Assembly: GCA_963971535.1 (NCBI GenBank)
Contig: OZ020590.1
Coordinates: forward strand, 154,835,417 to 154,899,416
DNA: 64,000 nt
Direction: 5' to 3'
Source: Notolepis coatsorum
Taxonomy: Eukaryota > Chordata > Actinopteri > Aulopiformes > Paralepididae
A model generated the notes under the pieces. That model had not been told where the DNA came from. It saw only the letters and a program-made list of their open reading frames with translations, and ran no database searches. The stretch's first letter is position 1. Every line of letters begins with the position of its first letter. Shown one piece after another: positions 9,733 to 21,500 of the stretch. Position numbers and translations under genes: made by a program.

Positions 9733-11187
9733 GATAGATTCATTGTTTATACATTAATGAACGAGAGACCCGTGTTTAGAATATCCCTTATTTTGAATGA
9801 AGTTTTATTTCTTTATCCTCATTCATTCATGTGACGTCAACGGCTCATTCAATTTCTCAAATCCGTCAAACAGCGCATCTCATCAGACATCTTAATCCCA
9901 GTTACAATTAAAATAACCACATCATGTGTACGTCGCACGAGCGAGCGCCACCGTCGCCACGGTATATATAACGTGCATTATTTAGGACAAAGTGAATTTA
10001 ATATCAGCATTTTGGGTCTATTTTACATTTCAAAAGCCCCCTCTGGAAGAATGGAGCACAAAAACGTAATTCAGAATGGTATAATGCAGATCGTAGACTG
10101 TGGGAATAGTTTCAGGAAACGGGCTGTCACTTCTTTGCGGGGGCGTGGCGATAGTTCAGGCTAACTTGAACTTGAACTCTGCTTTCGAGCAGGCTCAAAC
10201 TTTTGGATCTGTTGGCATGGTGATCTGGAAAATCCACGTATATGAAACCGGAAAGTCCGGCTAACCCAGTTATCCAGCTAAAGTTATCCGGCTAACTCAG
10301 TTATCCAGGTACATGAAACGGGGCCCTGGTGACTGTGTGCGTGAGGTGTAGATGGAGTCCAGAGAGGGGAGGGGGCAGCCAATTATTTTGGAGGCTGTCT
10401 TGGTGATGCGTTGGAGTTTGTGTTTGGTGTGTTTGTCAGTGGAACCGTACCAGACTGTGATGGATGAGGTGACTGGATGCTTTGAATTATGCCGGTGTAG
10501 CATTGGACCAGCAGGCGTTGTTAGGACAAGTTGCCTGAGGAAGTATACAGGCGCTGCTGGGCTTTTTTCATGATGGCACAGTGGTGTTAATGTCCCATTT
10601 GAGTTTATTGCTGATGTGGGTGCCGAGGAACTTGAATGATTCAGTTAGGGTAATGGGTTGGTCTGAGATGGTTATTGGGAGTATGGGTGTTTTTTTTTAA
10701 GTCCTAAAATCTATGGCAATTTCCATGGTTTTGGAGGTGTTGAGCAGGAGGTTGTTGGATGAGGACCACCTCACTGCTCTGTCCACCTCCTGCTGGTAAA
10801 TGGACTCATCATTGTTGGAGATGAGGCCCAGGATGGTGGTGTCGTCGGAGTACTTGAAGGCCTTGACTGAGCTGTCCAGGGGGGTGAACTGGTTGGTGGT
10901 GTAGAGGGAGAAGAGCCAAGGGGAAAGGACGCAGCCCTGGGGGGCCCCAGTGCTGAGGGTCAGAGGGCGGGGGTGATTTATTGTTTACCTTGACTGTTTG
11001 GGTTCTATTGCTGAGGAAATTGAGGAATCCAGTGGTTGATGGTTGGGTTGATGTCCATGTCCTGTAGCTTATGGAACAGATTATTGGGGGAGATGGTGTT
11101 CAAAGTTGAGCTGAAGTCAATAAACAGGATACAGGCGTAGGTGTTGGGGGTTTCCAGGTGCTGTAGAGTGTGGTGGAGAGCCAGGTT

Positions 11188-11618
11188 TATTTATTTATTT
11201 ATTTATTTATTTCGCACCATTTCAGCAAAACAGTAAAGACATTGACCATGACAGAAAGTGTATAAAGAGGCAAGAGACCCAGATGGGCCGATACGGGGCC
11301 TCAACTCATTAAATCATTGGATTAAAAAAAATAAACACAAAAACAAAAGTAAAGTGAAATAAGTTCATAAAACAATTTTCATAATATTAAGATAATAATA
11401 ATGATAATAATAATAATCAAAGTAATAATAATAATAACAACATCAACAACAACAATTAGTCTAAACAAATTAACATGAAACTGTAAAACAAAGTGACATT
11501 AATGGTTTTATGAGATTGAAACTATTCATTTAATAATGTATATTTAAGCTTGGATTTGAGTGATGAAATAGATGAGCACATTTTTATTATGGAGGGTTTT
11601 GAATTCCAAATAGTAATA
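11188..11618 (-). mobile_element. 5'-truncated LINE with TAAA tail and 13-bp TSD
   Basis: GGAGAGCCAGGTT occurs on both sides (11175-11187 and 11619-11631). The minus-strand end is a (TAAA)n tail, seen as TTTA repeats at the left edge. Near the 5' end the minus frame reads WNSKPSIIKMCSSISSLKSK and ends KLKYTLLNE, like LINE ORF2 C-termini. It is inserted in the larger LINE. Confidence 0.92.
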
Positions 11619-11794
11619 GGAGAGCCAGGTTGAGGGCGTCCTCTACTGACCTGTTGGTCCGGTACGCAAACTGGTGTGGGTCCATGTGGGGTTCTGTGGT
11701 GGTTTTGAGATAGTCCTGAACTGATGTAAGGGCTATGTGTCTGTGGTCGTTGAGTTGGTGGTTTTGGGGACTGGGATGATGGTGGATTGCTTAA

Positions 11795-12349
11795 CACTAG
11801 CACAGCCATGGAGAAAATGACACTAATTCCCGCCGGGAACGGGTCAGATGACCCGACAGCCTTTAGAATGGAGATGGGAGGCAGAGAAGGGAGGGAGGGT
11901 CAATGAGGGAGGGAGGGAGGGAGGGAGAGAGAGAGAGGGAGAGAGGGAGGGAGGGATGGAGAGGAAGTGAGAAGGAGGGAGAGGGAGGTAAAGAGGGAGA
12001 AAGAGAGAGGGGGAGAGAGAGAGAGGGAGGGAGAAGGAGAGAGGGAGGGAGAGAGAGGGAGGGAGAGAAAGGGAGGGGGGGAGAAAGGGAGAGAGAGAAA
12101 GGGAGGGAGATAGTGAAAGGGAGGCAGGGTCAAGGAGGGAGGGAGGTGGCCGCTCAGCAGAAATAGCTGAAATAACGTTCTAATTCCATTTTCCTGAAGT
12201 CATTTTGAAATTTCAGAAACCGTGCCAGATAAAATGGGTACTTTTAGGAAAAGTCATTTCGTGACAGAGCTGGAGCTGGACCGAGTGACGGGGATACATT
12301 TATTGAAAATACCTGGGGGTCATGTGACCCCTTGTCGGCTGTGCTAGTG
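11795..12349. mobile_element. piggyBac-like MITE with TTAA target sites
   Basis: TTAA flanks both sides (11791-11794 and 12350-12353). The inverted ends are CACTAGCACAGCC and GGCTGTGCTAGTG. Inside are GGTCAGATGACCCG near the left end and GGGTCATGTGACCCC near the right end, plus a long GGGA/GAGA tract (about 11889-12145). It has no transposase. It is the insertion nearest the 5' end of the host LINE. Confidence 0.88.
11889..12145. repeat. GGGA/GAGA purine tract inside the piggyBac-like MITE
   Basis: This is an imperfect GGGA and GAGA repeat on the plus strand. It gives long arginine/glutamate frames on one strand and serine/leucine/proline frames on the other; these are not genes. Confidence 0.95.
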
Positions 12350-12496
12350 TTAAAGCACTGTGGGACGGAACAGAGTTATTGTAGATGTCAGTGAAGACGG
12401 GGGCCGGCTGGTCGGCACAGTAGTGGAACACTGCAGAGAGGAGAGGAGGTCAGGCCCGGAAGCTTTCCTCTCACTTTGTCCTCGTGGATGATGAAT

Positions 12497-12537
12497 GGGG
12501 GGGGGGGGGGGGGGGGGGGGCAGGGGGGGGGGGGGGG
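12497..12537. repeat. Poly-G tract (24 + 15 nt)
   Basis: A run of G is interrupted once by CA at 12521-12522. It marks the 5' breakpoint of the old LINE. Confidence 0.9.
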
Positions 12538-15500
12538 TATGTAACGGTAAAGTGCAATAGTGATATACAATGTACAGGTGATTCAACTGGGTACAATATA
12601 TAAATGAGTAATACAGAGTACCGTACTAGGGAGGAGAGAGAGAGAGACAGTAAGGAGGAGAGAGAGACACTAGGAAGGAGAGAGAGAGCCAGTAGGGAGG
12701 AGAGAGAGACACTAGGGAGGAGAGAGAGAGAGACAGTAAGGAGGAGAGAGAGAGAGACCGTAAGGAGGAGAGAGAGACACTAGGAAGGAGAGAGAGAGAC
12801 ACTAGGGAGGAGAGAGAGACACTAGGAAGGAGAGAGAGAGACAGTAGGGATAGAGAGAGACAGTAGAGAGGAGAGAGAGAGACACTAGGGAGGAGAGAGA
12901 GAGACACTAGGGAGGAGAGAGAGAGACACTATGGAGGAGAGAGAGACACTAGGGAGGAGAGAGAGGACACTAGGGAGGAGAGAGAGAGACACTAGGGAGG
13001 AGAGAGAGACACTAGGGAGGAGAGAGAGACACTAGGAGGAGAGAGAGACACTAGAGAGGAGAGAGAGACACTAGGGAGGAGAGAGAGAGAGAGAGTAGGG
13101 AGGAGAGAGAGACACTAGGGAGGAGAGAGAGAGACAGTAGGGAGGAGAGAGAGAGACAGTAGGGAGGAGAGAGAGACACTAGGGAGGAGAGAGAGAGACA
13201 GTAGGGAGGAGAGAGAGACACTAGGGAGGAGAGAGAGACACTAGAGAGGAGAGAGAGAGAGAGACACTAGGTAGGAGAGAGAGACAGTAAGGAGGAGAGA
13301 GAAACACTAGGAAGGAGAGAGAGAGAGACTAGGCAGGAGAGAGAGAGACAGTAGGGAGGAGAGAGAGAGACACTAGGGAGGAGAGAGAGAGAGACACTAG
13401 GGAGGAGAGAGAGACAGTAGGGAGGAGAGAGAGAGACACTAGGGAGGAGAGAGAGAGAGACACTAGGGAGGAGAGAGAGACACTAGGGAGGAGAGAGAGA
13501 GAGAGACACTAGGGAGGAGAGAGAGACAGTAAGGAGGAGAGAGAAACACTAGGAAGGAGAGAGAGAGAGACTAGGCAGGAGAGAGAGACAGTAGGGAGGA
13601 GAGAGAGAGACACTAGGGAGGAGAGAGAGAGACACTAGGAGGAGAGAGAGAGACACTAGGGAGGAGAGAGAGAGACACTAGGGAGGAGAGAGAGACACTA
13701 GGGAGGAGAGAGAGAGAGACACTAGGGAGGAGAGAGAGACACTAGGGAGGAGAGAGAGACACTAGAGAGGAGAGAGAGAGACACTAGGGAGGAGAGAGAG
13801 AGACACTAGGGAGGAGAGAGAGAGACACTAGGGAGGAGAGAGAGACACTAGGGAGGAGAGAGAGACACTAGGGAGGAGAGAGAGACACTAGGGAGGAGAG
13901 AGAGACACTAGGGAGGAGAGAGAGAGACACTAGGGAGGAGAGAGAGAGACACTAGGGAGGAGAGAGAGACACTAGGGAGGAGAGAGAGACACTAGGGAGG
14001 AGAGAGAGAGAGAAGGGAGGAGAGAGAGACAGTAGGAGGAGAGAGAGACACTAGAGAGGAGAGAGAGACACTAGGGGAGGAGAGAGAGAGAGAGTAGGGA
14101 GGAGAGAGAGACACTAGGGAGGAGAGAGAGAGACAGTAGGGAGGAGAGAGAGAGACAGTAGGGAGGAGAGAGAGACACTAGGGAGGAGAGAGAGAGACAC
14201 TAGGGAGGAGAGAGAGACACTAGGGAGGAGAGAGAGACACTAGGGAGGAGAGAGAGACACTAGGGAGGAGAGAGAGACACTAGGGAGGAGAGAGAGACAC
14301 TAGGGAGGAGAGAGAGAGACACTAGGGAGGAGAGAGAGACAGTAGGGAGGAGAGAGAGAGACACTAGGGAGGAGAGAGAAAGACACTAGGGAGGAGAGAG
14401 AGAGACACTAGGGAGGAGAGAGAGACACTAGGGAGGAGAGAGAGACACTAGGGAGGAGAGAGAGACTAGGGAGGAGAGAGAGACACTAGGGAGGAGAGAG
14501 AGACAGTAGAGAGGAGAGAGAGACACTAGGGAGGAGAGAGAGGACACTAGGGAGGAGAGAGAGAGACAGTAGGGAGGAGAGAGAGAGACACTAGGGAGGA
14601 GAGAGAGACACTAGGGAGGAGAGAGAGAGAGACACTAGAGAGGAGAGAGAGAGACACTAGGGAGGAGAGAGAGACACTAGGGAGGAGAGAGAGAGACACT
14701 AGGGAGGAGAGAGAGACACTAGGGAGGAGAGAGAGACAGTAGGGAGGAGAGAGAGAGACACTAGGGAGGAGAGAGAGAGACAGTAGGGAGGAGAGAGAGA
14801 CACTAGGGAGGAGAGAGAGACACTAGGGAGGAGAGAGAGAGACACTAGGGAGGAGAGAGAGACACTAGGGAGGAGAGAGAGAGACACTAGGGAGGAGAGA
14901 GAGAGACTAGGGAGGAGAGAGAGAGACACTAGGGAGGAGAGAGAGAGACACTAGGGAGGAGAGAGAGACACTAGGAGGAGAGAGAGAGACTAGGGAGGAG
15001 AGAGAGACACTAGGGAGGAGAGAGAGACACTAGGGAGGAGAGAGAGAGACACTAGGGAGGAGAGAGAGAGACACTAGGGAGGAGAGAGAGACACTAGGGA
15101 GGAGAGAGAGACAGTAGGGAGGAGAGAGAGAGACACTAGGGAGGAGAGAGAGACACTAGAGAGGAGAGAGAGAGACACTAGGGAGGAGAGAGAGACACTA
15201 GGGAGGAGAGAGAGACACTAGGGAGGAGAGAGAGACAGTAGGGAAGAGAGAGAGAGACACTAGGGAGGAGAGAGAGACAGTAGGGAAGAGAGAGAGAGAC
15301 ACTAGGGAGGAGAGAGAGAGACAGTAGGGAGGAGAGAGAGAGACAGTAGGGAGGAGAGAGAGAGACACTAGGGAGGAGAGAGAGAGACACTAGGGAGGAG
15401 AGAGAGAGACACTAGGGAGGAGAGAGAGACACTAGGGAGGAGAGAGAGACTAGGGAGGAGAGAGAGACACTAGGGAGGAGAGAGAGACACTAGGGAGGAG

Positions 15501-18500
15501 AGAGAGAGACACTAGGGAGGAGAGAGAGACACTAGGGAGGAGAGAGAGAGACACTAGGGAGGAGAGAGAGAGACACTAGGGAGGAGAGAGAGACACTAGG
15601 GAGGAGAGAGAGACACTAGGGAGGAGAGAGAGACACTAGGGAGGAGAGAAAGAGACAGTAGGGAGGAGAGAGAGACACTAGGGAGGAGAGAGAGACACTA
15701 GGAAGGAGAGAGAGACACTACGGAGGAGAGAGAGAGAGACACTAGGGAGGAGAGAGAGAGACACTAGGGAGGAGAGAGAGACACTAGGGAGGAGAGAGAA
15801 ACACTAGGGAGGAGAGAGAGAGACACTAGGGAGGAGAGAGAGACACTAGGGAGGAGAGAGAGAGACACTAGGGAGGAGAGAGAGACACTAGGGAGGAGAG
15901 AGAGACACTAGGGAGGAGAGAGAGACACTAGGGAGGAGAGAGAGAGACAGTAGGGAGGAGAGAGAGACACTAGGGAGGAGAGAGAGACACTAGGAAGGAG
16001 AGAGAGAGACACTAGGGAGGAGAGAGAGACACTAGGGAGGAGAGAGAGAGACACTAGGGAGGAGAGAGAGACACTAGGGAGGAGAGAGAGAGACACTAGA
16101 GAGGAGAGAGAGAGACACTAGGGAGGAGAGAGAGAGACACTAGGGAGGAGAGAGAGAGACACTAGAGAGGAGAGAGAGAGACACTAGGGAGGAGAGAGAG
16201 AGACACTAGGGAGGAGAGAGAGAGACTAGGGAGGAGAGAGAGACTAGGGAGGAGAGAGAGACACTAGGGAGGAGAGAGAGAGACAGTAGGGAGGAGAGAG
16301 AGACACTAGGGGAGGAGAGAGAGAGACACTAGGGAGGAGAGAGAGAGACACTAGGGAGGAGAGAGAGACACTAGGGAGGAGAGAGAGACACTAGGGAGGA
16401 GAGAGAGACACTAGGGAGGAGAGAGAGAGACACTAGGGAGGAGAGAGAGAGACACTAGGGAGGAGAGAGAGACACTAGGGAGGAGAGAGAGACACTAGGG
16501 AGGAGAGAGAGAGACACTAGGGAGGAGAGAGAGACAGTAGGGAGGAGAGAGAGAGACACTAGGGAGGAGAGAGAGAGACACTAGGGAGGAGAGAGAGAGA
16601 CTAGGGAGGAGAGAGAGACACTAGGGAGGAGAGAGAGAGAGACACTAGGGAGGAGAGAGAGAGACTAGGGAGGAGAGAGAGAGACACTAGGGAGGAGAGA
16701 GAGACACTAGGGAGGAGAAAGAGACACTAGGGAGGAGAGAGAGACAGTAGGGAGGAGAGAGAGACACTAGGGAGGAGAGATAGAGACACTAGGGAGAGAG
16801 AGAGACACTATGGAGGAGAGAGAGACAGTAAGGAGGAGAGAGAGACACTAGGGAGGAGAGAGAGAAAGACTAGGGAGGAGAGAGAGAGACACTAGGGAGG
16901 AGAGAGAGAGACACTAGGCAGGAGAGAGAGAGACACTAGGGAGGAGAGAGAGACACTAGGGAGGAGAGAGAGAGACACTAGGGAGGAGAGAGAGACACTA
17001 GGGAGGAGAGAGAGAGACAGTAGGGAGGAGAGAGAGACACTAGGGAGGAGAGAGAGACACTAGGGAGGAGAGAGAGAGACAGTAGGGAGGAGAGAGAGAC
17101 ACTAGGGAGGAGAGAGAGAGACACTAGGGAGGAGAGAGAGACACTAGGGATGAGAGAGAGAGAGGAGAGAGAGACACTATGGAGGAGAGAGAGAGACTAG
17201 GGAGGAGAGAGAGACACTAGGGAGGAGAGAGAGACACTAGGGAGGAGAGAGAGACACTAGAGAGGAGAGAGAGACACTAGGGAGGAGAGAGAGAGACACT
17301 AGAGAGGAGAGAGAGAGACACTAGGGAGGAGAGAGAGAGACACTAGGGAGGAGAGAGAGACACTAGGCTGGAGAGAGAGAGACACTAGGGAGGAGAGAGA
17401 GAGACACTAGGGAGGAGAGAGAGACACTAGGCTGGAGAGAGAGAGACACTAGGGAGGAGAGAGAGAGACACTAGGGAGGAGAGAGAGAGACTAGGGAGGA
17501 GAGAGAGACACTAGGGAGGAGAGAGAGAGACTAGGGAGGAGAGAGAGACACTAGGGAGGAGAGAGAGACACTAGGGAGGAGAGAGAGAGACTAGGGAGGA
17601 GAGAGAGACACTAGGGAGGAGAGAGAGAGACACTAGGGAGGAGAGAGATAGACACTAGGGAGGAGAGAGAGAGACACTAGGGAGGAGAGAGAGACACTAG
17701 GGAGGAGAGAGAGAGACTAGGGAGGAGAGAGAGAGACACTAAGGAGGAGAGAGAGACACTAGGGAGGAGAGAGAGACACTAGGGAGGAGAGAGAGAGACA
17801 CTAGGGAGGAGAGAGAGACACTAGGGAGGAGAGAGAGACACTAGGGAGGAGAGAGAGAGACACTAGGGAGGAGAGAGAGAGACACTAGGGAGGAGAGAGA
17901 GACACTAGGGAGGAGAGAGAGAGACACTAGGGAGGAGAGAGAGACACTAGAGAGGAGAGAGAGAGACACTAGGGAGGAGAGAAGAGACACTAGAGAGGAG
18001 AGAGAGAGACACTAGGGAGGAGAGAGAGACACTAGGGAGGAGAGAGAGAGACACTAGGGAGGAGAGAGAGAGACACTAGGGAGGAGAGAGAGACACTAGG
18101 GAGGAGAGAGAGAGACTAGAGAGGAGAGAGAGAGACACTAGGGAGGAGAGAGAGACACTAGGGAGGAGAGAGAGACAGTAGGGAGGAGAGAGAGACACTA
18201 GGGGGGAGAGAGAGAGACTAGGGAGGAGAGAGAGACACTAGGGAGGAGAGAGAGACACTAGGGAGGAGAGAGAGACACTAGGGAGGAGAGAGAGACACTA
18301 GGGAGGAGAGAGAGAGACACTAGGGAGGAGAGAGAGACAGTAGGGAGGAGAGAGAGAGACTAGGGAGGAGAGAGAGACACTAGGGAGGAGAGAGAGACAC
18401 TAGGGAGGAGAGAGAGAGACACTAGGGAGGAGAGAGAGAGACTAGGGAGGAGAGAGAGAGACACTAGGGAGGAGAGAGAGACACTAGGGAGGAGAGAGAG

Positions 18501-21500
18501 ACACTAGGGAGGAGAGAGAGAGACACTAGAGAGGAGAGAGAGACACTAGGGAGGAGAGAGAGACACTAGGGAGGAGAGAGAGAGAGACTAGGGAGGAGAG
18601 AGAGAGACAGTAGGGAGGAGAGAGAGAGAGACTAGGGAGGAGAGAGAGAGACTAGGGAGGAGAGAGAGACACTAGGGAGGAGAGAGAGAGACACTAGGGA
18701 GGAGAGAGAGAGACTAGGGAGGAGAGAGAGAGACACTAGGGAGGAGAGAGAGACACTAGGGAGGAGAGAGAGAGACTAGGGAGGAGAGAGAGAGACACTA
18801 GGGAGGAGAGAGAGAGACACTAGGGAGGAGAGAGAGAGAGACTAGGGAGGAGAGAGAGACACTAGGCAGGAGAGAGAGACACTAGGGAGGAGAGAGAGAC
18901 ACTAGGGAGGAGAGAGAGAGACACTAGGGAGGAGAGAGAGAGGAGAGAGAGACAGTAGGGAGGAGAGAGAGACACTAGGAAGGAGAGAGAGAGAGCCAGT
19001 AAAGAGGAGAGAGAGACACTAGAGAGGAGAGAGAGAGACTAGGGAGGAGAGAGAGACACTAGGGAGGAGAGAGAGAGACACTAGGGAGGAGAGAGACATT
19101 AGGGAGGAGAGAGAGAGACACTAGGGAGGAGAGAGAGAGACACTAGGGAGGAGAGAGAGAGACAGTAGGGAGGAGAGAGAGAGACACTAGGGAGGAGAGA
19201 GAGACACTAGGGAGGAGAGAGAGAGACTAGGGAGGAGAGAGAGACACTAGGGAGGAGAGAGAGAGACACTAGGGAGGAGAGAGAGAGACACTAGGGAGGA
19301 GAGAGAGACTAGGGAGGAGAGAGAGAGACAGTAGGGAGGAGAGAGAGAGACACTAGGGAGGAGAGAGAGAGACACTAGGGAGGAGAGAGAGACAGTAGGG
19401 AGGAGAGAGAGACACTAGGGAGGAGAGAGAGAGACTAGGGAGGAGAGAGAGACACTAGGGAGGAGAGAGAGACACTAGAGAGGAGAGAGAGACACTAGGG
19501 AGGAGAGAGAGACACTAGGGAGGAGAGAGAGACACTAGGGAGGAGAGAGACACTAGGGAGGAGAGAGAGAGACACTAGGGAGGAGAGAGAGACACTAGGG
19601 AGGAGAGAGAGACACTAGGGAGGAGAGAGAGACACTAGGGAGGAGAGAGAGACACTAGGGAGGAGAGAGAGAGACACTAGGGAGGAGAGAGAGAGAGACT
19701 AGGGAGGAGAGAGAGAGACTAGGGAGGAGAGAGAGAGACACTAGGGAGGAGAGAGAGAGAGCGAGACACTAGGGAGGAGAGAGAGACACTAGGGAGGAGA
19801 GAGAGAGACAGTAGGGAGGAGAGAGAGACACTAGGGAGGAGAGAGAGACAGTGGGGAGGAGAGAGAGAGTAGGGAGGAGAGAGAGACACTAGGGAGGAGA
19901 GAGAGAGACAGAGAGAGACACTAGGGAGGAGAGAGAGACACTAGGGAGGAGAGAGAGAGACTAGGGAGGAGAGAGAGACACTAGGGAGGAGAGAGAGAGA
20001 CACTAGGGAGGAGAGAGAGAGACTAGGGAGGAGAGAGAGACACTAGGGAGGAGAGAGAGACACTAGGGAGGAGAGAGAGAGACTAGGGAGGAGAGAGAGA
20101 CACTAGGGAGGAGAGAGAGAGACAGTAGGGAGGAGAGAGAGAGACACTAGGGAGGAGAGAGAGAGACTAGGGAGGAGAGAGAGAGACTAGGGAGGAGAGA
20201 GAGAGACACTAGGGAGGAGAGAGAGAGAGAGAGAGAGAGAGACACTAGGGAGGAGAGAGAGACACTAGGGAGGAGAGAGAGAGACACTAGGGAGGAGAGA
20301 GAGAGACACTAGGGAGGAGATAGAGACACTAGGGAGGAGAGAGAGACACTAGGGAGGAGAGAGAGACACTAGGGAGGAGAGAGAGAGACTAGGGAGGAGA
20401 GAGAGACACTAGGGAGGAGAGAGAGAGACACTAGGGAGGAGAGAGATAGACACTAGGGAGGAGAGAGAGACTAGGGAGGAGAGAGAGAGACACTAGGGAG
20501 GAGAGAGAGAGACACTAAGGAGGAGAGAGAGACACTAGGGAGGAGAGAGAGACACTAGGGAGGAGAGAGAGAGACACTAGGGAGGAGAGAGAGAGACACT
20601 AGGGAGGAGAGAGAGACACTAGGGAGGAGAGAGAGAGACACTAGGGAGGAGAGAGAGAGACACTAGGGAGGAGAGAGAGAGACTAGGGAGGAGATAGAGA
20701 GACTAGGGAGGAGAGAGAGACACTAGGGAGGAGAGAGAGAGACACTAGGGAGGAGAGAGAGAGACTAGGGAGGAGAGAGAGAGACTAGGGAGGAGAGAGA
20801 GACACTAGGGAGGAGAGAGAGACACTAGAGAGGAGAGAGAGAGACACTAGGGAGGAGAGAGAGAGACACTAGAGAGGAGAGAGAGAGACACTAGGGAGGA
20901 GAGAGAGACACTAGGGAGGAGAGAGAGAGACACTAGGGAGGAGAGAGAGACACTAGGGAGGAGAGAGAGAGACTAGAGAGGAGAGAGAGAGACACTAGGG
21001 AGGAGAGAGAGACACTAGGGAGGAGAGAGAGACACTAGGGAGGAGAGAGAGACAGTAGGGAGGAGAGAGAGACACTAGGGGGGAGAGAGAGAGACTAGGG
21101 AGGAGAGAGAGACACTAGGGAGGAGAGAGAGAGACACTAGGGAGGAGAGAGAGACACTAGGGAGGAGAGAGAGACACTAGGGAGGAGAGAGAGAGACACT
21201 AGGGAGGAGAGAGAGACACTAGGGAGGAGAGAGAGACACTAGGGAGGAGAGAGAGAGACACTAGGGAGGAGAGAGAGAGACACTAGGGAGGAGAGAGAGA
21301 CACTAGGGAGGAGAGAGAGACACTAGGGAGGAGAGAGAGAGACTAGGGAGGAGAGAGAGACACTAGGGAGGAGAGAGAGACAGTAGGGAGGAGAGAGAGA
21401 CACTAGGGAGGAGAGAGAGAGACACTAGAGAGGAGAGAGAGAGACACTAGGGAGGAGAGAGAGACACTAGGGAGGAGAGAGAGAGAGACTAGGGAGGAGA

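Larger units (their letters stand above)
8940..10328. mobile_element. TIR transposon (PIF-Harbinger-like by its ends)
   Basis: The left end CAGGGCCCTGTTTCATGTAC (8940-8959) and the right end (10309-10328) are inverted repeats with 19 of 20 matches. Subterminal TTATCCAGCT/TTATCCGGCT motifs recur on both sides. No transposase domain is recognised, so it is non-autonomous. A TSD is not obvious, so the superfamily is uncertain. The element carries two tRNA-like modules facing each other and is inserted in the minus-strand LINE. Confidence 0.75.
8000..12496 (-). pseudogene. Old LINE (L2/CR1-like) ORF2 in pieces, split by four insertions
   Basis: Minus-strand pieces at 12354-12496, 11632-11790, 10329-11174, 8903-8939 and about 8141-8262 give consecutive parts of a reverse transcriptase ORF2. 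They read, in order: VFTDIYNNSVPS, STIIPVPKTT, DPHQFAYRTNRSVEDALNL, GAPQGCVLSPWLFSLYT, a YSDDTTILGL catalytic-site segment, SFKFLGTHISNKLKW, SITVWYGSTDKHTKHKLQRI, PLPSLDSIYTSRTQS, and finally FFPTAVRTLNT. Stops and frameshifts occur, so it is dead. The 5' end is missing beyond a G run at 12497; the 3' end is probably the ATAAATACAT-like tail near 8000-8030. The clade is inferred from motif resemblance only. Confidence 0.8.
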
